Of a stretch of DNA of 64,000 nt, positions 55,674 to 64,000 are shown piece after piece (position 1 is the first letter of the stretch; each line of letters starts with the position of its first letter). Source of the stretch: Botryosphaeria dothidea (Eukaryota > Ascomycota > Dothideomycetes > Botryosphaeriales > Botryosphaeriaceae). The DNA is taken from NCBI GenBank assembly GCA_011503125.2, contig WWBZ02000007.1:1116001-1180000 (forward strand). Direction: 5' to 3'. Below the pieces are notes generated by a model. The model made no database searches. It had not been told where the DNA came from and was given only the letters and a program-made list of their open reading frames with translations. The translations under genes and the position numbers were made by a program.

Positions 55674-57103
55674 ATGGCCGACGACGAGCCTAGGTTCCTC
55701 TACAACAGTCAGTTGGTGCGTAGCATTCGCATTGAGCACTCTACGTTTCTGACACTCGATGCTAACTTCGCGGGTCACTCAAGGATGCCTTTGACCTCTA
55801 TCACATCGTGCAAGAAGAGACCAGGCCACGAAGAGCACCGCTTGGCCCCGCGCTCCCCGCCCTCGGCCATGCGACGTCTGGAGCTCTGGGCTCCGCGATC
55901 TCGAAGCTCTTGATCTATCCGCTCGACCTGGTCATCGCAAGACTACAAGTGCAGGCACAATTCAAGAAAGATGGCGAGGCCGAGGGCACAGACGATGACG
56001 ATGCGGACTACAAAGACATCATAGACGCGGTGAAGAAGATCTACACCAAGGAAGGCGGTCTGCCCGCATTCTACAGCGGCCTCGCGCAAGACATGGTCAA
56101 GAGCGTGGCCGATTCATTCCTGTTCTTTCTGGCCTACAACTTCGTCAAGGCCAGCCGGCAGAGCCGCAAGGAGAACCCGAAGAAGGCGCTGCCGGCCTTC
56201 GAGGAGATCGCCGTCGGCATGGTGGCCGGCGCCTTCTCGAAGTTCTGGACTACTCCCGTGCAGAACATCGTCACGCGCAAGCAGACGGCCAGCATGGTCG
56301 CCGCGCGCGACAGGACGAGCAGCGTCAGCCCGCAGCTCAGCGCGCGCGACATCGCGCTGCAGATCAGGCACGAGAAGGGCGTTGCGGGGTTTTGGTCGGG
56401 CTACTCGGCCGCGCTCATCCTCACGCTCAATCCGGCGCTCACATTCTTGCTGCACGAATCCCTGCTGCGGGTGCTGGTGCCGCGGGCGAAGCGTGGCGAT
56501 CCGGGTCCCAAGCTTACTTTTCTGATCGCCGCGCTGAGCAAGGTGGTCGCGTCGACCATCACGTATCCGGTGTCGCTAGCCAAGACGCGCGCGCAGGCGT
56601 CGTCGCAGGCGCCGACGGACACGGATGCGGCGGCGAGCAGCGAGGAGGCGTCGCCGCTGCAGGAGAAGGATGGGAACAGTGCTGCGACCAAGCGCACGAA
56701 GAAGGCGGGGCGCGCGACGATCTTCAGCTCGATTCTGGAAATTGCGCGGAGGGAGGGCGCGGCGGGCCTGTACCAAGGGCTGGGTGGCGAGGTGCTGAAG
56801 GGGTTCTTCAGCCACGGGCTGACGATGCTGATGAAGGAGCGGATTCACGTCGTGGTGATCCAGCTGTACTACCTCATTCTGAAGGCGCTGCGGCGGTATC
56901 CCGGCCCCCAGGAGCTTGCGGCTCAGGCGCAGGAGGAGATGAAGGAGGCGGTGGAGGCGGGCCGAGAGCTGGTGGGGAACGCATCTGAAAAGGTGCAGCA
57001 AGCGATGGAGAGGACGTCAACGCAGGTGGGCGATGTCTATGGCAAGAGCGTCGAGAGAGCGGTGGAGGTCGTTAAGCGAGAAGGCGGTAAGGAAGGGGAT
57101 TGA
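55674..57103 (+). CDS. Peroxisomal-type mitochondrial-carrier-family transporter
   Basis: A six-TM solute carrier (SLC25 family), most like the peroxisomal ATP/AMP carriers PMP47/PMP34/Ant1. Exons are 55674-55715 and 55784-57103, with a 68-nt intron (GTGCGT...TCAAG, CTAAC branch); 453 residues. The three repeat motifs are YPLDLVIARLQVQ, TTPVQNIVTRKQ and YPVSLAKTRAQ. The first lacks the usual Lys after PLD, and the second has TTP, both typical of the peroxisomal subgroup. Other family blocks are GLPAFYSGLAQDMVKS, GVAGFWSGYSAALIL and GAAGLYQGLGGEVLKG. A hydrophilic loop of about 45 residues lies after the third motif and a long charged C-terminal helix follows (EEMKEAVEAGRELVGN). It would supply ATP for fatty-acid activation in peroxisomes (inference). 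Confidence 0.9.
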
Positions 57104-58328
57104 TTAATTTACACAATGATGCTGGAGCCGAAGGGTAAAGATGGTGGTCTTCAGCAAACGATATCTTCAAGGGGGGTTGAAGCATCCATGCAGACATACT
57201 GTACTGTATTTTTAATGACAAAGCTATCAAGAATGTTTCGACTATCCGTGATGTTTCTTATCTTCACCCTTTTTCTCGCTTGTGTATAGAGATATTGCGT
57301 TCGGCGCTGAATGTCGGATGCAATATTTCTCTGTAAAAATTGAGAGAAAAAATCGGCGGAATTTTTCTTTTCATGGGTTTCATCTTATGAGTCTTCCCGT
57401 CATGTGGTCTTCGTCATGTGTGGGCTGGCTGCCCAACTGGGCTTGCCGAGGGAATAAGTGGGTATTGCAAATAGCGCGTGCGATGGCAGTTGAAGCGTCT
57501 GTCTGGCTGCACAGTGTGTAGTTTCTCCTCGTAGAAGGACAAGAGAGCTGGCGGAAGAAAGGCTGCATCCAGCTCTTCATCATGGACGTGGCTTACTCAT
57601 AAGAGGGCGAGGAGGTTGGCGGCATGCATGGTCGGTCCGCTACGGCAACGACGGCTGCATACCCACATGTACCTGGCGCGAGTCGCGCCTCGCGCGCAAC
57701 GGCACGCGTTGGTTCCGCTTCACAAAACATTGCGCAGGCACGCCGATGAAGCAAGAGGGTTTGCTGTCAAGCGGTGTTCGTCCAGCCCTTTGAGTTCTAG
57801 ATTTGTTAAGGGCGGTTGGCGTGGTCTCGGGCGAGTTCGAGGAGATCTGCTCGTTCATGCAGCAGGCTGCAGGGATTCGGTTGCTGTGTCAGTGCGCCCG
57901 GGCTGGCTGGTGTTTGCGATACCAGCCAAGCCCTCAAGCCACCGCGGCCACGCTCCTCCACCACAACCAACCCTCCGACGACAACATACAAACCCCCACG
58001 GACCAACGCGTCGCTGCGTCGAGAAATGGAGGCGACTTCGCGCCAGTAGACACCCTCCCGATCACTTGCGCGCACACCGTTCAGTCGCGCCCTCCCGGTC
58101 CGCGCCGTGAAACACGCCCCAGGCCTTCACACCGCTCGGACTCTCCCTCCGCCCAAGGCGCGCCTGTGCCTCTCCAACTACGACAACGACATCACCCACC
58201 GCCACAACGACCTCACGACCACCGCTACGACGACACATTCACGACACCCCCTCCCAGCATCGCGCAGCCGCCGCCGCCAGGACCACCGTGCCCCTGCGTA
58301 GCGCGAGCCGACGCACACCACCGCCGTC
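57104..58328. other. 1.2-kb intergenic and NUDE leader
   Basis: Nothing coding supported. The last 300-400 bp are C-rich and repetitive, typical of a fungal 5' leader. Shadow frames at 57616-58417 have no family features. Confidence 0.5.
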
Positions 58329-60383
58329 ATGACATCGACCCAGGACCGCCCCCCATCGAGCCCCGCCCCGGGCGGCTCGCTCGAACAGGATCTCGCCTAC
58401 TACAAGCAGCAATATGAGCAGCTCGAAGTCGAGCTGCAGGAGTTCCAGGCCTCCAGCCGCGAGCTGGAGTCTGAGCTGGAGAGGGACATCGAGGCGTCGG
58501 AGAAGCGCGAGCGCCAGCTGAAGGAGAAGCTGGAAACCATGGGCTTCGAGGTTGAAGAGTGGAAGGTAAGTCGCCTTCAATGTCGCGCCTGCGCATCGTC
58601 GTTGGCATAATGCTGTCACGGTGCCCTCGCCGGCCGCGGATCCTCGTTCCAGGGGTTGCCGTCCAAGACATCTGAATGGGAGCTAACGCGCAACCTTTGT
58701 TTCGCCTGACAGGCCAAGTACAAGCAGTCCAAGACCGAGGCCAATGGAGCGCAGAACGCCCTCCAGAAGGAGATCACCACTCTCCGCGAGACCAACCGCT
58801 CGATGCAGCTACGCCTTCGCGACATCGAGGTCGCCAACGATGACTTCGAGCGCCAGGCACGGAATCAGACCTCATCGCTGGAGGATCTCGAACAGAAGTA
58901 CAACATCTCAATCGAACGCGGTGTAATGCTTGAAGAGGAAATCAAGGCAGGGGAACAGGAACGCGAGGACCTGAGAATAGAGAACCAACGTTTGCGTGAC
59001 GAGCTCGCCGACCTTTCCATCGAGGCCGACATCGTCAAGGAGAAGCTGCGCGTCGCAGAAGATACCATCGCCCGCCATCGTGCAGAGAAGACACATGCAC
59101 TCGTCACCGCCGACCACGTCAGGGCTCGCTCGCCCGTGTCCGAGACATCAACGTCGGCCACGACGGTTTCATCGCCAACGACGTCAACGCCTCCACCGAC
59201 CAAGTCTAACCGCACCAGCGCTACGACTCCACCCTCGCCCAACTTTGCGGAGTTCATGGATCGCTCCAAGGATATTCGTGGCGTCCCGACCCGGCGTAAA
59301 GGCTCCATCGCCATCCACGACAACACGCCACGTCCCAGAGACTTTGGCCCACAGCGCACGCGGCACAATCGGGCCCCGTCGATCCCATGGAGTTCTGCGA
59401 GTGGACGCACCTCACCTACAAGGGCACGCAGACCTACTCAAGGCCATTCGTACAAGCCTAGCGGTGATGGGGCTCTCCCTCGCTCGGGCTCCCTTTACCA
59501 GATTCGTGGACTGATTGGCAAGATGCAGAAGCTCGAGGCCCGCGTCCACAACGTACGCAGCAAGCTACCTGCACCCACCCACACGCCCCCGCGAGCAAGT
59601 CCCCGCGGTGGCAGCGCTCAAAGTAATCACTCGTCCATGCCATCTAACATCACGGTCCGCTCTTCGGGCCGGACACGGACAAGCGCCAGCACTGCAAGCT
59701 CTACTAAGGATGGCGACGACAATACTGGAATCTCTAGGTTGAATTTCGGTGCATCCGTTTCCAAGACCGGGAGCATATCTGGATTCATGACCGCTCCCAG
59801 CGATACGCTGAGTGCTAGCAGCAGGCCAACCAGCCGTGCCAGCGAACAGAGCGGTTTGAGTGGCATTAGCAATGGCTTTGGTCGCCCCGTCTCTCGTAGC
59901 AGCGGTCGACCTCCGTCGCGCAACAGCAATCCTGGCCGTGGCACTCCACTAGGCCACTTCTCCACGAACAACACCACCGAGGCCCGCCGCCCACGCACTA
60001 GTACCGCTTCCAATGCCTTCTACAACAACGACCGTTATGGTGGCCCCACCCGCCCACGGACACGTACTAGGGCCAACACCCGCTCTCAATTCGACGACCT
60101 TGATGAACCTGGTTCAGGTGGTCGCGATACTCTGAGCGCCCTGTCAACACCGGTGACCCGCAACAAACCTGACTTCAGCCGCAGTGTAGGTTCCAACAGT
60201 TCTGGCATCCCCACCCCGAATGGTCTTGGAACTGGCATTCCAACGCCATCCGGCCTGCCGAGGCGGATGAGCAAGAGCCGCAGGACAAGCGTTGATGCAG
60301 GTGCGGGTGCAGGCATCCCACCCCCTCCTATCCTGCAACGGAACCACAACAGGAAGTTGAGCGAGGTGGGAGAGACCTGGTAG
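58329..60383 (+). CDS. Nuclear distribution protein NudE / RO11 homologue
   Basis: A coiled-coil adaptor linking LIS1/NudF to dynein; needed for nuclear migration and spindle positioning. Exons are 58329-58565 and 58713-60383, with a 147-nt intron (GTAAGT...TGACAG); 635 residues. Residues about 18-190 are a continuous coiled coil: LEQDLAYYKQQYEQLEVELQ, MGFEVEEWKAKYKQSK, then RLRDELADLSIEADIVKEKL. The segment SLYQIRGLIGKMQKLEARVH at about residue 385 is the second conserved block of fungal NudE proteins. The rest is Ser/Arg/Pro-rich and disordered, with repeated GIPTPNGLGTGIPTPSGLPR. Length and order match fungal NudE/RO11. Confidence 0.92.
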
Positions 60384-62198
60384 AGGAGATGACAAGTATG
60401 ACTACGCAGCGATCCGGTCAATCTGGGAAATCGAAGTGCTCGGCCAGATCGGAGATGGAGATTCCAGGGGGATGTGGAGCATAGAGTGCCACGAGGCGTG
60501 GGGCTACGAGGCGCTGTCCCTGCCCCCAGACCGGACACCGCTTGCGCGTAACACGACAACATGACCAAAAAAGCTTTCATGCTTTTCCTTATCATCAAAG
60601 ACTTTTCGAACCATCGCAGCAGAGTTCAGCCTTTTTTTGCCAGGAAGGAGAAAAAGACAGGCTTGAAATTCAATCTTCCTCCGCCTTTTGTAAGGAGGAT
60701 TTTTGGACCGGATTTCAAGGCGTCTTTGGCGTCCTGGCGTTGCAATTTTTTTCTGGATTGGGATTTTCTGGACCCTGGACTGGCGTCGCTTCTGCTGTTG
60801 CCATTCACTGCCTTTTTTTTTTTGCTTTTTTCCGTCTTGCTTTTATGCAAAGACCTCACACAACCCACACACACACTTGCTCGTCTTTTGAGTTGCAACC
60901 TTTTCCTTTTCATCAACACAAACAACACTATTGGACCGACCCTCTGACATTTGCACCTCCTGCAATTACTCGGTTGTCGTTCTGGCTTCTAGGCTAGCGA
61001 TGCAACCGCATTTTCGTTTGCTACATTTTTCGTTTCCGGGTACATAAGATCATCAGTTCGTCCGCATGATACCCCCTCCTCTTCCTTCTCGAGTCCTTGT
61101 TTCTTTCAAACTGCTACTCCTACAATCAAACCGACCAACTGGCCTCGTCTTTTTGCACAATTTTCTATGACAAAAAACTTTACGGCCAGGACAAGACAAA
61201 CGTTCAATCCTTCAATCATCAAATCAACCAAGATTTCCTTTTAAACACACAACCAAACAGATCCTACTGAAGACAAATTGCATGAGACTGCTTTTTCTTT
61301 TACCAATTTCCTTTTTGGAGTGCAGGAGAGCTTCTTGTCCTTTCCTTCCTCCGTTTATTCCTCTTCTTTTTCAACCCAGATTGTTCTTTTCGGCTGTACA
61401 GACTTTTCTGCGGCGGCGAAAGGGGATTTATCCTTGCAGCTTGCGGTGGACTCTTACTGCGATGGGGAGAGGGGGAGAGAGGGGGAGAGAGAGAGAGAGA
61501 GAGATGGGTATGGTGGATAGGGGAAGGATGAAGGCGGGTAGCGGCTAGCGTGGGGATGGTGGGTATGAAGGGGGAGATTGATGAAAGCTCAATTTTGGGC
61601 GCAACAGCTTGCTGCTACTGGAGGGGAGGGTAAGGGATGCCGGGTATTTGCAGGCCGATAGCAGATAGAATGATACGAAATGCGACAAAAAATTTGATTG
61701 ATGAAAAAACTAAGCGCTTCCTCCTCGTGTCTTCCGTGAATGCGTGGTAGCGATTTGGTTGCTTTGCGATGCATGCATGTGGTGTGACGAGGTTGTTCGA
61801 CTGAAGGGATATGCTGTCCTATCAGGAGACTGACACTATTCTTGGTAGGGACCCTTTCTCATTTAAGCTGGACCCTGGGATTTGGTGCGTTTTGGAGGTG
61901 GAGTTTATTTGGGGGTAGAGTTTCTGGATGGGGATAGCGCGAGAATGGTTTGATTGAGTATGTATACCACAAGATTTCCGGAACTTCCCGGTTTGGGCTT
62001 ATTAAATAAGAGGCAAATGATAAGCTAGCGTTGAACTTCCCTTAGTATGCTCAGTGTATGCCTTGATCCTACCATGACGCCCTCCGCGTGCATGTATTCT
62101 GGTCATTATTCCATCGGACCAAAGTAATGACACGTGGGGTATCTGTAGATCTTGGTCTGGCTCTAGTCCCAGCAGAAAGGCTTCGTCAAGTCCAGCTC
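60384..62198. other. 3' flank of NUDE and intergenic DNA
   Basis: T-rich 3' sequence with long pyrimidine tracts up to about 61400, then a GA microsatellite. Nothing coding supported. The rightmost ~100 bases may hold the decayed end of BZ6. Confidence 0.5.
61463..61504. repeat. GA-rich microsatellite
   Basis: gagaggggga-type repeats followed by a short (GA)n run. Low complexity. Confidence 0.85.
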
Positions 62199-62983
62199 TC
62201 AACGCCACCCACACTGAGACCATTGGGCTTCTTCTTCTCCTGCTGGCAGATACAGGCCGTTGGTGTAGAGGAGTATGTCTTTCCCGAACGACCCGATTTC
62301 GTCCATCATCGCCGAGAACTTCTCATCAACAAGCAGCTCCTTGAGGCGCTTGCTCGCAACCTGCACGACCGCATCCCTCAAGCCGCGGTCTCAGTCTGGC
62401 GTTGATTTGTAGATGGCTTGGACGACCGGTGCGAGTATGTGGCCGGGTACTTTGTCTTTGGCGCTCTGGCGGAATGCGGCCTTCTTGAGGCCGCTGAGGG
62501 CGTAGACCTCGCCCATTGTGTACACGGATGTATGGAAAAGCAGGGCTGCGAGTTTGTCGTCTGGTTTTGGGGCAGTATATTGGGAGGTGTAGAGGTAACG
62601 GATCATTGCTTTGACGACCTCAGGGGAATCTTCCGTGAGCCTGATGGCGTTTTCTTTGGACTCCTGTCAATTTTGGGGGTTAGTCACCGTAAGTAAACAA
62701 CGATCTTATGATTCGCTCCCGAAGGGGGGGTTTTTTTACCTTCATTCTCAGTGTAGAGCTGAACGAATTGGCCAAGACTTTGCTCTGGCTGAGGACGAGC
62801 TTGTGGCATTTCAACTTTTGGCCGTTCGAGCAGATGACCTCGATGTCGGGGTGAATCTTCGAGTCAAAGAGGCTGGCATGTGTGAGCACGTGATATGATC
62901 CGCCCGCAGAGGGATGCGTACTCGTGCAGTGTGGCTCTGAGCTGTGTCATATGATCATCCGGGAAGAGGGAAGACATTTCCAT
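62199..62983 (-). pseudogene. BTB-zinc-ribbon copy BZ6, in-frame stop
   Basis: Exons are 62922-62983 (62 nt), 62740-62872 (133 nt) and from 62663 down. The introns are 49 nt (GTACGC...GCCAG) and 76 nt (GTAAAA...GACAG), with the same phases as the other copies. Readable blocks are LFDSKIHPDIEVICSNGQ, HKLVLSQSKVLANSF, MIRYLYTSQYTAP and IYKSTPD. Then comes an in-frame TGA (62391-62393), ending the product at 155 residues. The same frame continues RGLRDAVVQVASKRLKELL and EIGSFGKDILLYTNG to 62199. Sister copy BZ7 reads STPVRDRNLRDT here, with CGA (Arg) where BZ6 has TGA: a C-to-T change in a CpG. The zinc ribbon downstream is only weakly recognisable and has further stops. Confidence 0.85.
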
Positions 62984-63656
62984 GAAGCAGACTTGGGCGT
63001 GATGCGGTTCGGTTTCTGGAGCGAGCTGCAGAAGGTGGTGTGAATAAATTCAAAGACAGGGTTTGGTCAAAATTTTGCACGGAACGCAAGACCCTGGATA
63101 GACACGTCACGTAACCAAGAATCGACATCGAATTGTTGAGATTCCCATAGCTCACAGCAAAGATTGAAATCCAGTATTTACACCTGGGTCATGTATGACT
63201 TCATCCCTTCGTTTTCCTGCACTGTGGCTCTCTGCGATCCCTCCCCATAATGACCCTTTCGTACCTCATGAATCATAGACTTGCCTGTATTTCATAGCAA
63301 TTATCCTTTAGCCTAAACTCATATTATCATAAATGCGCACGAGAAACCAGTAACTTGAGGCTACGGTAAAGCGATAGCATAGACAAAGGCAACAATATTT
63401 GTCGGCCTGTTGGCAAGCACTCCGTGTTCTTTTCATGACTTTGACCCCGTTTAGCAGCTAAGCCTTGTATATCTATCTGGTGACCCTCCCGATCCAGTGT
63501 TGCAAGAGAAGCCCGCTGTGATATTTTACTAGCGAAAAGGCAGATAAAAGCTCCATCCTTAGTCAGAAATCTAGCAACCCATGCTAAGCAGAGCAAGGTG
63601 AAGCGGAGCGAGGAGCACCAGACCGTTGCCTCCAACCTTCACCATGGGGTAGTTGA
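62984..63656. other. BZ6-BZ7 spacer
   Basis: 673 bp, AT-rich, no gene seen; it contains the BZ6 promoter and the BZ7 3' flank. Confidence 0.6.
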
Positions 63657-64000
63657 TTATATAGCTGTTCCGCAGCTTGGGCAATACCAGGCCGGCATAC
63701 TGTTGTAGCTGTGTTTTTGCACATACTGCTCCTTCCGGACCGTGGTAATGACACCGCACCAGCGGCAGACAACGAAATTGCCTTCCTTACCCCTTTCTAA
63801 TTCTTCCGCCCCCCGAATTTTGAGAAGGAGATCTTTCCCGAAGGGACCAACACCATCCATCATCTCTATGAAGTGCTTGTTCTTGAGGAGATCATTCAGC
63901 CGCCTCACTACCACACACACTGCGGTATCTCTCAGATTTCGGTCTCGAACAGGCGTCGATTCGTATATGAGTTTGATGGCTGGTGCCAGGACGTCGCCCG
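63657..64000 (-). CDS. BTB-zinc-ribbon protein BZ7, 5' partial
   Basis: The C-terminal 113 residues of another family member; the BTB part lies beyond the right edge. The open frame reads GDVLAPAIKLIYESTPVRDR, continues through MMDGVGPFGKDLLLKI, and ends in a four-Cys ribbon: V-C-R-W-C-G, about 27 residues, Y-C-P-S-C-G-T-A-I. The stop is at 63657-63659. No lesion is seen in the visible part, so this may be a working copy and is the best local reference for BZ6. Confidence 0.85.
   Translation of the reverse strand, partial: GDVLAPAIKLIYESTPVRDRNLRDTAVCVVVRRLNDLLKNKHFIEMMDGVGPFGKDLLLKIRGAEELERGKEGNFVVCRWCGVITTVRKEQYVQKHSYNSMPAWYCPSCGTAI

Noticed and set aside
57803..58417. 204-codon frame upstream of NUDE
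   Set aside because: C-rich leader sequence; it overlaps the NUDE start in another frame and shows no domain.
1..64000. CRISPR arrays, rRNA, intact transposons
   Set aside because: No spaced identical repeats, no rRNA-like stretch, and no transposase or reverse-transcriptase frame was seen.

Overview
This window looks like nuclear DNA of a filamentous ascomycete. Nearly every gene has several short introns (mostly 48-90 nt) with fungal donors (GTAAGT, GTACGT), CTAAC/CTGAC-like branch points and C/T-AG acceptors. The gene content is also fungal: HeLo-type and BTB proteins, an NCS1 permease, a P450 and a repeat-rich surface protein. A Dothideomycete is my best guess, but that is inference. There are no prokaryotic features, no convincing tRNA or rRNA and no intact transposon.

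Layout. 1-3139: a secreted tandem-repeat protein (minus, runs off the left edge). 4208-6066: an MFS sugar/polyol transporter. 9353-9869: a tiny four-exon COX7 gene, divergent from a PPR-like mitochondrial protein (10151-12589). 12938-13705: an acidic hypothetical protein. 16574-17020: an Ecm15/UPF0045 protein. 17416-18830: the inositol-pentakisphosphate 2-kinase IPK1. 21354-22844 and 23293-24234: a divergent pair, the CID protein RTT103 and clathrin light chain. 24888-26797 and 27376-29125: a P450 divergent from an NCS1 purine/cytosine permease, with paired TGACTCA sites between them. 29968-36628: five BTB-zinc-ribbon paralogues (called BZ1-BZ5 here), mostly broken. 40615-44067: a large disordered R/S/D-rich protein with a DUF8035-like domain. 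47102-47945: a hypothetical protein. 48700-49165 and 49369-49968: a divergent pair, mitoribosomal MRPL31 (mL60) and TRAPP subunit TRS20. 50969-55195: a 1323-residue HeLo-like, pseudokinase, IQ and trypsin-like protease fusion. 55674-57103: a peroxisomal-type carrier. 58329-60383: NUDE. 62199-62983 and 63657-64000: two more BTB-zinc-ribbon copies (BZ6 broken, BZ7 partial).

Most genes are independent housekeeping functions. Divergent pairs sharing short promoters are common, and one of them couples two mitochondrial products (COX7 and the PPR protein). Two things stand out. One is the HeLo/pseudokinase/protease fusion, a candidate cell-death or immune-type protein. The other is the BTB-zinc-ribbon family, which keeps one three-exon structure while at least five of seven copies carry stops or frameshifts. 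Several real genes have no long open frame (COX7, MRPL31, ECM15) and were found by joining exons by eye. All splice models are hand-made and checked only for reading-frame consistency and family resemblance.
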